The notes: generated by a model not told the origin, from the sequence alone. A stretch of DNA of 64,000 nt from Caproicibacterium argilliputei (GCF_029211325.2 NZ_CP135996.1:558001-622000), one strand, 5' to 3'. Counted from the first letter of the stretch, positions 43,402 through 52,137 are shown. Program-made: numbers and translations.

Positions 43402-44583
43402 ATGAGCCTGAAAGGAATTGATGTAAGCCATTGCAACGGCCGTGTGGATTGGCAGAAGGCCAAAGCTGCCGGGCTGCAGTTTGCCATCCTCCAGATGGGG
43501 TACGGCGGCGACAGCACGAAGCAGGACGATGTGCAATTTGCCCGTAACGTCAGTGAGTGTGAGCGCCTTGGGATTCCCTGGGGCGCTTATTTATACAGCT
43601 ATGCGCGGACCGTGTCTGGTGCACAAGGTGAGTTGCAGCATATGCTTCGGTTGCTGCGCGGCCACCATCCACAGTATCCGGCGTTTGTCGATATGGAAGA
43701 TGCAGACGGATACAAGGCGCGCAATGGCGGCATTCCATCCAAGGCAACCAATACGGCAATCATCAAGACTGTGTGTGACGGGCTTCAAAAGGCCGGGTAC
43801 AAGGCTGGATATTATGTTAATAAAGACTGGTATGAGAATCGTATCGATCCGGCGCAGTTGAAAGCTTATGCTTTTTGGTACGCAAGGCCCGGCGTTTCTG
43901 CCCCAGACAAATCTTGCGACATCTGGCAGTCGGAGTTTGGCGAACTCAATGGCAGCTGGCCAGGAGCAAATATCCCGGGGAAAGGGTGTGACCTGAACGT
44001 GTCCTACAAAAATTACGCACTACAGGAAAGTGGCACGTCTGCGGTGAAGATGCTGCCGGCACTTGCGCCGTCCAATGCGGCGTTTACGAGCGATACGACG
44101 ACTGCTGTATCTATTATGCACGGACAGTCCTATACCGCGAAAATCACCTGCCCTGCCGGGCTGCCCAGCGTAACAGCCGGCACCGGCGGCGTGGTGGACA
44201 TTACATACCAGAGTCGCAACGGCAGCGCGTATTATTACAAACTGACTGCCACCGGCAAGGTGGGCGCAGAAACCGGGATTTACATCAATGGGCACAAGCC
44301 GTCCACGATGGTTGTGCGGGTGGCAACAGCTTGCGGCAGCGATACGACTGTTAATCTGTCCCGCAAGGTGGGGGAGTGCTACACGGTCGGCCTAACCTGT
44401 GCCATGAAGCCGGTTGTCACGGCCGGCACCGGCGGAATTGTCACAATTGCCGGGGTGTACGCCAACGGTGCAGGCAAGTGGCTGTGCCCGATTGTGGCAG
44501 TTCGGTCGGGTGTCACTGGAATCTATACGGAAATTAAAGAAGAGGGAAGTCCGGTGAAACGATTCGAGTTCAAGGTGGTGTAA
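43402..44583 (+). CDS. Phage endolysin: GH25 muramidase with two C-terminal repeats
   Basis: 393 residues. Residues 1-210 form a GH25 (Chalaropsis-type) lysozyme: KGIDVSHCNGRVDW, YPAFVDMEDADG (catalytic Asp/Glu) and CDIWQSEFG. It cuts the MurNAc-GlcNAc bond of peptidoglycan at lysis. Residues 230-312 and 313-393 are two repeats, each opening SDTT and holding VTAGTGG and TGIY, probably cell-wall binding. The same repeats end the two giant secreted hydrolases. The start is ATG 43402 behind AAGGAGG. Confidence 0.92.
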   Translation: MSLKGIDVSHCNGRVDWQKAKAAGLQFAILQMGYGGDSTKQDDVQFARNVSECERLGIPWGAYLYSYARTVSGAQGELQHMLRLLRGHHPQYPAFVDMEDADGYKARNGGIPSKATNTAIIKTVCDGLQKAGYKAGYYVNKDWYENRIDPAQLKAYAFWYARPGVSAPDKSCDIWQSEFGELNGSWPGANIPGKGCDLNVSYKNYALQESGTSAVKMLPALAPSNAAFTSDTTTAVSIMHGQSYTAKITCPAGLPSVTAGTGGVVDITYQSRNGSAYYYKLTATGKVGAETGIYINGHKPSTMVVRVATACGSDTTVNLSRKVGECYTVGLTCAMKPVVTAGTGGIVTIAGVYANGAGKWLCPIVAVRSGVTGIYTEIKEEGSPVKRFEFKVV

Positions 44584-44585
44584 TT

Positions 44586-44873
44586 GTGGATCATGATGAT
44601 ATTGCTGTGCAGGCATGGGAAAGCTCGAAATCCGCCCACCACAGGATTGATGAATTGGAAGCGGAAGTTAAGGATATTCGCGGATTGACTGCTGCGATGG
44701 CAACCGTGAATACAAAAGTGGATGGGCTGGAATCGGACGTGCGGGAAATCAAAACGGATGTAAAAAGTATATCGGCTCGTCCGGTGCAATGGTGGGATAA
44801 ACTCATTGCCGGAATCATTGGAGCAATAGGGACAGGCGTTGCAGCGGCAATCCTGTCGCTGCTATTTAAATAA
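44586..44873 (+). CDS. XhlA-like phage lysis-associated membrane protein
   Basis: 95 residues, GTG start two bases after the endolysin stop with AAGGTGG upstream. Coiled-coil N-terminus (SAHHRIDELEAEVKDI) and C-terminal hydrophobic segment (LIAGIIGAIGTGVAAAILSLLF). It works with the holin in membrane disruption. Homologous to 1050-1346. Confidence 0.82.
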   Translation: MDHDDIAVQAWESSKSAHHRIDELEAEVKDIRGLTAAMATVNTKVDGLESDVREIKTDVKSISARPVQWWDKLIAGIIGAIGTGVAAAILSLLFK

Positions 44874-44888
44874 TTGGAGGTACATATT

Positions 44889-45338
44889 ATGGATTTGACT
44901 ATGGTGATTATCGTGTTTGGTGTGGGCTTTGCAATTACCGCCTGCGGTTGGATGGTGACGCTGCTGCGGTCTAAGGGCGTCAACGTCCAAAGCGGCGTGG
45001 ATACCGCGCAACGAGTGCTGGACGTTGCCGATACCGTGACAGACGCTGCGGCTGCAATCGTGCCCAGCCCGGTGACATCCGCGCTGCAAAAGATTGTGGA
45101 TGCGGCTAAAGTTGGTGTCAACAGCGCCGAACAGCTTTACCTGAACGGCAGCATTACGGCAGATCAGCGCAAGGCCGAAGCTGAAAAGGTGCTTAAAACG
45201 GCTCTCGGTTTGGACGGCGTTGCCTATGAAGGTGATGTGGCAAGTCTTGGCGACTCGGCAATTGAAGCCGCGGTCAAGGCGCTGCCGAAGACTGGCGCAA
45301 AAGAGGCCGTTGTGGGTACTGCAAAAGCGACCGCATAA
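44889..45338 (+). CDS. Phage holin, LLH-type
   Basis: 149 residues: N-terminal membrane helix (MVIIVFGVGFAITACGWMVTLL) and an amphipathic Ala/Lys-rich domain (IVDAAKVGVNSAEQLYLNG). Controls release of the endolysin. ATG 44889 follows GGAGG. Paralogue of 1360-1812. Last clear prophage gene. Confidence 0.85.
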   Translation: MDLTMVIIVFGVGFAITACGWMVTLLRSKGVNVQSGVDTAQRVLDVADTVTDAAAAIVPSPVTSALQKIVDAAKVGVNSAEQLYLNGSITADQRKAEAEKVLKTALGLDGVAYEGDVASLGDSAIEAAVKALPKTGAKEAVVGTAKATA

Positions 45339-45356
45339 ATTACATACAGACACAGC

Positions 45357-45395
45357 AATGCCCCGGCTTACCATTACGGTAGGTCGGGGCATTTT
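45357..45395 (+). terminator. Terminator after the prophage lysis genes
   Basis: Stem AATGCCCCG/CGGGGCATT with inner CTTACC/GGTAGG and a T5 run (45391-45396). Confidence 0.88.
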
Positions 45396-45416
45396 TGCGT
45401 CATATCATAAATTATA

Positions 45417-45485
45417 ATGGCGCGCGACCAGCAGGAAATGTATCTGCTGCTGGAACGGATACTTGATGAAGTGAAGAAAGAATAA
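45417..45485 (+). CDS. Possible 22-residue peptide
   Basis: ATG GCG CGC ... TAA encodes a charged helical peptide starting MARDQQEMYLLLERILDEV. No good ribosome binding site precedes it (AT-rich). It could be the end of a lost phage gene or chance. The following 45486-45671 holds no gene. Confidence 0.25.
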   Translation: MARDQQEMYLLLERILDEVKKE

Positions 45486-45671
45486 AATATCCCCCCTTAG
45501 CAAATGGCCTGAGTGGCTGCTTGCTGGGAATTTTTTTGTTGTTTATTTGTTGTTTATTTGACCGAGAGTGCCAAGTCCTTACTGAAAGAGAGCAATCTCG
45601 AATACTCGCTGAAACCCGCATGAATACTAGCTTTTTTGGATTGGTTGAAAGCGTTGAAAACTGACTGAATA

Positions 45672-45719
45672 GGACTTTGACTCCATCATGCGTGGGTCCG
45701 AATCCCGCCAGCCCAGCCA
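45672..45719 (+). other. 3' fragment of tRNA-Gln(UUG): probable attachment site
   Basis: GGACTTTGACTCC (anticodon loop CTTTGAC, anticodon TTG), a T-arm GTGGGTCCGAATCCCGCC and the acceptor end AGCCCAGCCA are present. The 5' half of the tRNA is absent; upstream bases do not pair with the anticodon stem. This is the signature of an integration site duplicated in the 3' end of a tRNA gene, here at the right end of the island. Confidence 0.8.
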
Positions 45720-45732
45720 GAAGAATATACCG

Positions 45733-45781
45733 AAAATCCGCGCTGCAAAGCCATTTTTAGGGTTTTGCAGCGCGGATTTTT
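45733..45781 (+). terminator. Terminator behind the tRNA-Gln fragment
   Basis: 17-bp arms AAAATCCGCGCTGCAAA and TTTGCAGCGCGGATTTT (45733-45749, 45764-45780) ending in T5. Probably the original terminator of the tRNA gene. Confidence 0.88.
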
Positions 45782-45849
45782 AGGCTCTGCAGTGGATTGC
45801 ATATTTCTATTGCAGAAGTTTTTGCACAGAGGTCTACCTGTTAGAAGCA

Positions 45850-45891
45850 TAGAAAAGCGCACGCCGTCGAAAATACGATAGCGTGCGCTTT
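45850..45891 (-). terminator. Terminator of the leftward uxaC operon
   Basis: Arms AAAGCGCACGC (45854-45864) and GCGTGCGCTTT (45881-45891); read leftward it continues TTTTCTATG. Confidence 0.82.
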
Positions 45892-45934
45892 ACCTGTTTT
45901 AAAAAGTATGAATCCACACAGGTTTGCCGGATAT

Positions 45935-48001
45935 TTAAGGTAGAGGGTTCAGGTTTTCGTAAGTGACGTGCCAACGTTTATTTTTCGGAAATCCCGGTAA
46001 CGGCTCTGTGCAACCGTCATATCCGGCAGCCATCATGGCGGCCGCCATTAAAAGACCGCCGTTGCCGGGCAGATAAGCGGGCAGGTCGGTGCGCAGCAAT
46101 TGAAAATTTTGCCCGTTTTTTTGATATTGGTTTTTCGGGGTGTCACAAAGCAAAAGTTCCAAGGCCTTTTCGGGCTGCTGCAGGCGCACAGCGGTCATGG
46201 CCATCATGGCGAAATCCCACCCCCACAGGGTTTCGTAATCCCAGCAGGAAATCACAGTGTCTAAGGTCTTGCGCATAACATCCGGCTGTATTTTTGTGCC
46301 GGGCAGTAAGCCGAAAGCAGCAAGCATAGATGGGTGATCGCGGTGAAAAGCAGAAAAGGTTTCGGGGCACTGTGCGTGTGCCAGATACAGTCCGTTTTGC
46401 TGCGGAACGGGCGCCATCTGTGCGGCCACTGTTTGCCAGATGGGGGGGACAGGTGCGCCGAGTTGCTGTGCCCACTGCATTGCAATTTGTAACCCAAATG
46501 CCCAGTAGGCGGTTTCGAACGCCGGGTTACGGACGGTTTTCGGTGCATAAACCTCCTGTGCGGGAATCAGTGGCGGCAGCAGCTCATAGGTTTGTGTATG
46601 CGGATTATACGCAGCAAATCCGGCCATAAAGTCTGCGGTTTCCCGAACAACCTCCCAATAGTCGCGCAGAAGTGTGACACTTGGATGGCTGCGATACAGC
46701 AAATGAAGGATATATAGGATATGTGGTTGCTGCCAAATTAACAATGTCGCAATCGAAGACGGACTGTCGATGCCGTCCTGCGAAACCATTTTAGGCCATC
46801 GTGCTCCCGGATAGCCGTTTTTAGCCGCGTTTGCTTTTGCTTGCGGTAAATGCTTTCGGTACCAAAGAAGCCCGTCCTTCAGCAGGGTTCCACGGTTCCA
46901 TAGGGGAAAAGCACTCCAGTGCCACAGGGTCATTTCCAAATGGAATTTACCATACCAGCTGTTGCAGTACAGACCGGTTTCCTGCGGCGGTGTACTGCCG
47001 CGACTGTTGACAGCCAATAAATACTGAGAGAGAATCAGACGGCGCTCCAGTTCCGGTGCGCGCACATCACTGCTGCCGGAAAGGGAAAGCGCACCGCCGG
47101 TTTCCCAGAACTGATGCCACCAGTCGGCGCATTGGGAAAGCTGCTCGGAAAAAGAGACGTTCGGCATTGTGCAAGTTTCCTGTGTCTGCGAGAAGTGGAC
47201 GGTAAAGTGAAAGATTCGGCTGCCATCAGCCGGAGTCAGCAAGAGCCGGTGTGGTGCCGGCTGTGTAACGGAGAAAGCATCCTGTGAGGCAATGGAAATC
47301 CAAACTGTAGTTCCGTCCAATTTATGACAAACCAGCAAAGCTTGCTTGCTTTGCTGCAAAACACAGGTGGTGTGCAGCTTTGGTGAGGACCAATCGGCGC
47401 CGGAGATTTCCGGACTGCCGTAAGGAAAATCAAAAGCGATGGAGAGGAACTGCGGAAAAGCGGAGTCTGCCGCAATGGAAACCAGGAGGGTGTCACTTTC
47501 CGGTGCACAGGCAGTCGTAACGCAGAGAGGGCAGTCCTGCAGACAAAAGCGGCTTTCCAATATGCCGTCGTACAAATGAAGCTCCTGATGAATTTGCGAT
47601 AGCCAGCTTTCTTGCAGAACGTGCCCGTTTGCCAGCAAGCCGATTTGACCTAAATGCAGGCGGTGCGGATTTTGGCGCAGCCAGTCGTAAACGGCTTCGT
47701 TTCCCGGCTGCTTTTCCGAAGCATAGAAAACGGTGCGGCCGTTAAAGCTGTATGCGGTTTCCTGTAAATCGGCCTGCGTATATTCCGGCTGATGTCCGGA
47801 GGGGGTGGTGTGCCATCCCCATTGTGACATGGTGCACAGCGGAGTATGAGCGGCTTCGTAGAGCGCGGGAAACGACTGCAGGCCGGTCACATCTGCGGTA
47901 AATGCAAATTCCCCGTTCCCAACCGTCAGTGGGGAGGTGTAATCCGGTTCGGTCAGTACCGGATTGTGGCGGCTGACCAAACGCTTACGGTCAATTTTCA
48001 T
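45935..48001 (-). CDS. Cytoplasmic six-hairpin glycosidase (GH65/GH95-like), substrate unknown
   Basis: 688 residues, no signal peptide. An N-terminal beta-sandwich (LTVGNGEFAFTADVTGLQSFP) precedes an (alpha/alpha)6 barrel (YCNSWYGKFHLEMTLWHWSAFPLWNR, then RNPAFETAYWAFGL with a likely acid Glu). I cannot place it in one numbered family. Its start overlaps the end of uxaC by 11 bases, so it is made together with uronate catabolic enzymes. A role in releasing a uronic acid or neutral sugar from an imported pectin fragment is inferred from that. Confidence 0.75.
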   Translation of the reverse strand: MKIDRKRLVSRHNPVLTEPDYTSPLTVGNGEFAFTADVTGLQSFPALYEAAHTPLCTMSQWGWHTTPSGHQPEYTQADLQETAYSFNGRTVFYASEKQPGNEAVYDWLRQNPHRLHLGQIGLLANGHVLQESWLSQIHQELHLYDGILESRFCLQDCPLCVTTACAPESDTLLVSIAADSAFPQFLSIAFDFPYGSPEISGADWSSPKLHTTCVLQQSKQALLVCHKLDGTTVWISIASQDAFSVTQPAPHRLLLTPADGSRIFHFTVHFSQTQETCTMPNVSFSEQLSQCADWWHQFWETGGALSLSGSSDVRAPELERRLILSQYLLAVNSRGSTPPQETGLYCNSWYGKFHLEMTLWHWSAFPLWNRGTLLKDGLLWYRKHLPQAKANAAKNGYPGARWPKMVSQDGIDSPSSIATLLIWQQPHILYILHLLYRSHPSVTLLRDYWEVVRETADFMAGFAAYNPHTQTYELLPPLIPAQEVYAPKTVRNPAFETAYWAFGLQIAMQWAQQLGAPVPPIWQTVAAQMAPVPQQNGLYLAHAQCPETFSAFHRDHPSMLAAFGLLPGTKIQPDVMRKTLDTVISCWDYETLWGWDFAMMAMTAVRLQQPEKALELLLCDTPKNQYQKNGQNFQLLRTDLPAYLPGNGGLLMAAAMMAAGYDGCTEPLPGFPKNKRWHVTYENLNPLP

Positions 48002-49430
48002 GTGACAATTCTCCTTGTTCTGCTAAACCGAAGCCAAAGTACCGGTCAGCGTTGTAAAACGCGATATTTTCAGCCAGCTTTCCGAGGGTTTGTATGTCAG
48101 CAGGATATTCTCCGTTTTCCACCCAGGTTCCGAGCAGGTTGCAGAGGATACGGCGAAAATACTCATGCCGCGTGTAGGAAAGGAAACTGCGGGAGTCGGT
48201 GAGCATTCCGATGAAGTTTCCCAGTACAGAGAAATTGGCAAAGCTTTTTAGCTGCGCTTCCATACCGGACTTTGTGTCGTTAAACCACCAGGCTGCTCCA
48301 TGCTGAATTTTGTTCTGAATGCCGCTGCCTTGAAAGGAACCAGCAAGACTGTCCAACATTGCGTTATCACCGGGGTTCAAGGCATATAGGATTGTTTTGG
48401 GCAGTTCCTTTGTGCGTTCCAGCACATCCAGAAAGCCGGCCAGCTGCGCAGAGCAGTCCTGTACGGCGATGCTGTCATATCCGGTATCGGCGCCAAGCTT
48501 TTGGAACATCGCGGAATTTGCATTGCGCAAAGCACCGTAGTGGATTTGCATGACCCAACCGCGTTTGGCATATTCCCGCCCCAAAAAGAGCAGCATGGCA
48601 TACAGGTATTTTTCGGTTTCTGCCTTGTCCGGTGTGTTTCCGCGGGCAGCTTTGAGTAGGATGCGGTTCAGCTCACTTTCCTCTGCAGGCGCATACGGAA
48701 CGGTGTCAATTCCGTGGTCGGCAGTGCGGCAGCCCATTTGGTTAAAGAAGTCCAGGCGTTTTTGCAGCGCCCGAAACAGTTCAGGCATGGTTGCGATGGA
48801 AGTTTCGCTGACTGCGGCGAGTTGCTGCAGATAAGGGGCAAACTCGGCTTGGTTGATTTTCAGAATTTTATCCGGACGCCATGCAGGCAGGACTTTTACG
48901 CCGCAGGTATCATCCTCACGGATTTTTTGATGCCAGACGAGGGAGTCAATGGGGTCGTCAGTGGTGCACACAAGCTTCACATGGGATTGCTGCAGGATCC
49001 CACGCACCCGAAGGGCGCTTGTCTGCAGCTTGCGGTTGCAGAGATTCCAGACTTCTTCGGCGGTTTCCGGAGAGAGCGTTCCCGTATAGCTAAAGTAGCG
49101 CTTTAACTCCAAATGCGTCCAATGGTACAGCGGGTTCCCAATTGCTTTGGGGAGCACCTCTGCAAAATGCTGGAACTTTTCACGGTCTGAGCAGGCGGTT
49201 CCGGTAATTTCTTCTTCTGGAATGCCGTTGGCGCGCATCAAGCGCCACTTGTAGTGGTCACCACCCAGCCAAACCTGCGTGATGTTGTCAAACTGCCGGT
49301 TCTCTGCGATTTCCTGCGGATTGATGTGGCAGTGGTAATCGAGAATCGGCATTTTTTCCGCGTACTGATGGTAAAGTGTTTTAGCCGTGTCGTTGCTGAG
49401 CAAAAAGTCTTCGGAAAGAAAGGGTTTCAT
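47991..49430 (-). CDS. uxaC: Glucuronate/galacturonate isomerase
   Basis: 479 residues. Converts D-galacturonate to D-tagaturonate (or glucuronate to fructuronate), the first step of uronate use. Amidohydrolase-type barrel with the metal-site pair in DYHCHINPQ (His 33, His 35), WLGGDHYKWR and RSFLSYTRHEYFRR near the C-terminus. The start is ATG 49430 after AGGAGG; an upstream ATG lacks that. It lies between the lacI gene (24 bp) and the glycosidase. Confidence 0.96.
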   Translation of the reverse strand: MKPFLSEDFLLSNDTAKTLYHQYAEKMPILDYHCHINPQEIAENRQFDNITQVWLGGDHYKWRLMRANGIPEEEITGTACSDREKFQHFAEVLPKAIGNPLYHWTHLELKRYFSYTGTLSPETAEEVWNLCNRKLQTSALRVRGILQQSHVKLVCTTDDPIDSLVWHQKIREDDTCGVKVLPAWRPDKILKINQAEFAPYLQQLAAVSETSIATMPELFRALQKRLDFFNQMGCRTADHGIDTVPYAPAEESELNRILLKAARGNTPDKAETEKYLYAMLLFLGREYAKRGWVMQIHYGALRNANSAMFQKLGADTGYDSIAVQDCSAQLAGFLDVLERTKELPKTILYALNPGDNAMLDSLAGSFQGSGIQNKIQHGAAWWFNDTKSGMEAQLKSFANFSVLGNFIGMLTDSRSFLSYTRHEYFRRILCNLLGTWVENGEYPADIQTLGKLAENIAFYNADRYFGFGLAEQGELSHEN

Positions 49431-49453
49431 AAATAAAGCCTCCTGTAAAATCA

Positions 49454-50440
49454 TCAATTAGCGTGAAAGGTTTCCCGCTCGACCAGACGGGAAGAAATGA
49501 CTGTTTTTTGCGGGACAGGTTCTCCGGAAAGCAGCTTTTCCAGTAAACCAACCGCAGTGGGGCAGAGAATTTCTAGCATATTGTCCACGGAAGTCAGCCC
49601 CGGAGAAGCGCATTGCGCAAGGATGGAGTTGTTAAAACCAATGACCGGCATTTGCAAACCGGCATTCTGCAGTGCTTTGAGTGCACCAATGGCAATCAGG
49701 TCTTCCGATGCCAGTATCGCCGAGAAAGAAGGGCCGTCTTTTAAGAGAGCAGCGACTGCATCGCGAACCTCCGGGATGGACTTTGGAACCTGCACGGTCA
49801 ATTCCGGCATTTCGGGCAAACCGGCCTCTGCCAAACCGTCCTGATAGCCGACTCGTTTCTGACAGCCACTGTAAGTTAGGACATCATACAAATAAAGAAT
49901 CCGTGTAATTCCTTGATGAAGCAGGGAATGTACATTTTGCCGGACAGCGTTTCGTTCGTCACAGAGTACACAGTAAACGCCGGGCAACTCGACCAAGCCA
50001 TTGATAATGACAACCGGTACTTCTTTTGCGGCCTGTGCCAGATACGCATTCTGCGCGTCTTCCTTAAACGCGGAGCCAATCAGGATGACTGCGTCAACGT
50101 GTTTGGAAAGCAGCAGCTGCAAAAATTTCTTTTGATCGGTCGGATCGTTTCCGGTGCAGCAGAGCAGGGCATCGTAACTGTCTTTACGCAGACGCTTTTC
50201 TACCAAAGAAACCGCTTTGGCATAGTAAGTATCCGAAACATCTGTGCAGAGCAGACCAATCATATGCATGGAGTTTAGCCCCAGCCCGCGGGCAAAGGCG
50301 TTTGGCGTATAGGATTCCTGCTGCATGACGCGCAGCACCTTTTCCCGTGTTTTTGGGCTGACGCTGGGGCTGTTGTTCAGCACACGTGAAACGGTGGCGA
50401 TGGAAACGCCGCTGCACGCGGCGATGTCGTAGATATTCAT
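49454..50440 (-). CDS. LacI-family regulator of uronate genes
   Basis: 328 residues: MNIYDIAACSGVSIATVSRVLNNSPSVSPKTREKV is the LacI DNA-binding domain, with a sensor domain following. It heads the uxaC operon and is divergent from uxaB-uxaA, with two matching palindromes in between. It probably represses both units until a uronate intermediate binds. The start ATG 50440 was chosen from the conserved N-terminus; the longer frame from 50512 starts upstream of the promoter. Confidence 0.93.
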   Translation of the reverse strand: MNIYDIAACSGVSIATVSRVLNNSPSVSPKTREKVLRVMQQESYTPNAFARGLGLNSMHMIGLLCTDVSDTYYAKAVSLVEKRLRKDSYDALLCCTGNDPTDQKKFLQLLLSKHVDAVILIGSAFKEDAQNAYLAQAAKEVPVVIINGLVELPGVYCVLCDERNAVRQNVHSLLHQGITRILYLYDVLTYSGCQKRVGYQDGLAEAGLPEMPELTVQVPKSIPEVRDAVAALLKDGPSFSAILASEDLIAIGALKALQNAGLQMPVIGFNNSILAQCASPGLTSVDNMLEILCPTAVGLLEKLLSGEPVPQKTVISSRLVERETFHAN

Positions 50441-50463
50441 AAAAGATAGACACACCTCATTAC

Positions 50464-50512
50464 GTAAGTACTTACAAATTGAAATTATAAACTTTTTGCT
50501 TCCATGTTGCAA
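50464..50512 (-). promoter_or_regulatory. lacI-uxaC promoter and operator
   Basis: On the minus strand TTGCAA (50507-50512), 17-bp spacer, TATAAT (50484-50489). The perfect palindrome GTAAGTACTTAC (50464-50475) lies just downstream of the expected transcription start. Confidence 0.85.
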
Positions 50513-50576
50513 GTGATTCTAAAAAATGTTTATTTATTGAATAAAATGCGAAATCATAAAAATATTTTTTTGAATA

Positions 50577-50624
50577 TTGACTTTTTTATAAATGATGCTA
50601 CAATTTAAATCCGTAAGTGCTTAC
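50577..50624 (+). promoter_or_regulatory. uxaB-uxaA promoter and operator
   Basis: TTGACT (50577-50582), 16-bp spacer, TACAAT (50599-50604), then GTAAGTGCTTAC (50613-50624) just past the expected transcription start, differing from the partner operator at one base. The two sites are 149 bp apart. Confidence 0.85.
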
Positions 50625-50646
50625 ATATTAAGGGGGGGAAACTTGC

Positions 50647-52137
50647 TTGCAGTTAATCCAGAATCGGTTTACACGGAAGCCGCGCCCAGTGCGCGTTGTG
50701 CAGTTTGGAGAGGGCAATTTTCTGCGGGGATTTGTAGAGGATATGCTGGAAACGGCGAATGAAAGGGGTACGTTTGATGGAAGCGTAGCCATTGTCAAGC
50801 CGACCGACCGCGGTGATTTACAGAAATTTCGGGAGCAGGACAATTTTTACACGCTGCTCTTGCGGGGCAGGATTCACGGGAAGCCGGTGGTGCAAAAACG
50901 GGTGATTACCTGTATTGAGAACGTCGTGGATCCTTATGCGGATACGGATGCATTTTTTCGGATTGCCTGCTTAGATACACTGCAGATTGTGGTGTCCAAC
51001 ACGACTGAAGCCGGCATTATTTATGACGAAAACGAGCAGTTTATGGCACGGCCCGCAAAAACATATCCGGGAAAGCTGACACAGTTTCTGTTCGCGCGCT
51101 TTCAGTATTTTCACGGTGCGCCGGAGAAAGGGCTGCTGATTTTGCCGGTCGAACTGATTGAAAAAAACGGAGAGCAACTGCGGACGTGCGTGCTGCGTCT
51201 TGCCGACCTTTGGCAGTTAGGCACAGCATTTCGACAGTGGGTGCTGCAAAGCAATTCCTTTTGCAATACACTCGTGGACCGTATTGTGTCCGGATATCCA
51301 AAAGCAGAGGCAGAGCAAATCCAGCAGGAACTGGGATACCGCGATGTTTTACTGGACACGGGCGAGCCTTTTGCATTGTGGGTGATTGAAACCGACTGTG
51401 AACAGGAAACAGCGCAAAAACTGCCGCTGGCACAAGCGGGCTGTCCGGTGAATTTCGTCAAAAAACTGGAACCGTACCGGGAGCGCAAGGTGCGCATTTT
51501 AAATGGTGCACACACATCCAGTGTGCTGGCAGGCTACCTGATGGGCAAAGAATTCGTTCGGGACTGTATGCAGGATTCATTGATGCGCGAATTTATGGAA
51601 ACAGCAGTCCTGCGGGAGATCGTTCCCACGGTGCCGCTGCCGGAAAGCGAAGCGAAACAGTTTGCACAGGCGGTTTTTGAACGGTTTGACAATCCGTTTG
51701 TTGCACATTCCCTGTTGGCGATTTCCCTAAACTCCGTTTCCAAGTGGAGGGTGCGGGTGCTGCCCTCTTTGCGGGACCGGCTAAACCAGACCGGCGCGCT
51801 GCCGGTGTGCTTGACTTTCTCTTTGGCGGCACTGCTGGCCTTCTATACGTCTGATTGTCTGCAGGACGGTGTTCTGCTGGGCAGCCGTGGGGGAGAGCCT
51901 TATGAAGTCCATGATGACAGGAAGGTGTTGGCGTTTTTTGCAGCTTCCAGCAAGCAGAAGGCGGTTTCAGCGTTTGTGAACGATTGTCTGGCGCAGACTG
52001 CTTTTTGGGGCGAAGATTTGACACGGTATCCGGGTTTGGCACAGCAGGTGACAGAAGATTTGACTGCGATTCGTCAAACAGGCATACGTCAGGCGGTTTC
52101 TGAAGTGCTGCAAAAAGCAAAACGGGAGGAAGTATGA
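50647..52137 (+). CDS. uxaB: Tagaturonate reductase
   Basis: 496 residues. Reduces D-tagaturonate to D-altronate with NADH. Mannitol-dehydrogenase-type fold: nucleotide-binding VVQFGEGNFLRGFVEDML (about 17-34), SNTTEAGI and RKVRILNGAHTSSVLAGYLMG in the catalytic region. The start is TTG 50647 after a long G run. Stop overlaps uxaA start (ATGA). Confidence 0.95.
   Translation: MQLIQNRFTRKPRPVRVVQFGEGNFLRGFVEDMLETANERGTFDGSVAIVKPTDRGDLQKFREQDNFYTLLLRGRIHGKPVVQKRVITCIENVVDPYADTDAFFRIACLDTLQIVVSNTTEAGIIYDENEQFMARPAKTYPGKLTQFLFARFQYFHGAPEKGLLILPVELIEKNGEQLRTCVLRLADLWQLGTAFRQWVLQSNSFCNTLVDRIVSGYPKAEAEQIQQELGYRDVLLDTGEPFALWVIETDCEQETAQKLPLAQAGCPVNFVKKLEPYRERKVRILNGAHTSSVLAGYLMGKEFVRDCMQDSLMREFMETAVLREIVPTVPLPESEAKQFAQAVFERFDNPFVAHSLLAISLNSVSKWRVRVLPSLRDRLNQTGALPVCLTFSLAALLAFYTSDCLQDGVLLGSRGGEPYEVHDDRKVLAFFAASSKQKAVSAFVNDCLAQTAFWGEDLTRYPGLAQQVTEDLTAIRQTGIRQAVSEVLQKAKREEV

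Noticed and set aside
45600..45720. Complete tRNA gene
   Set aside because: Only the part from the anticodon stem to CCA is present; bases upstream do not form the D-arm or the 5' acceptor strand.
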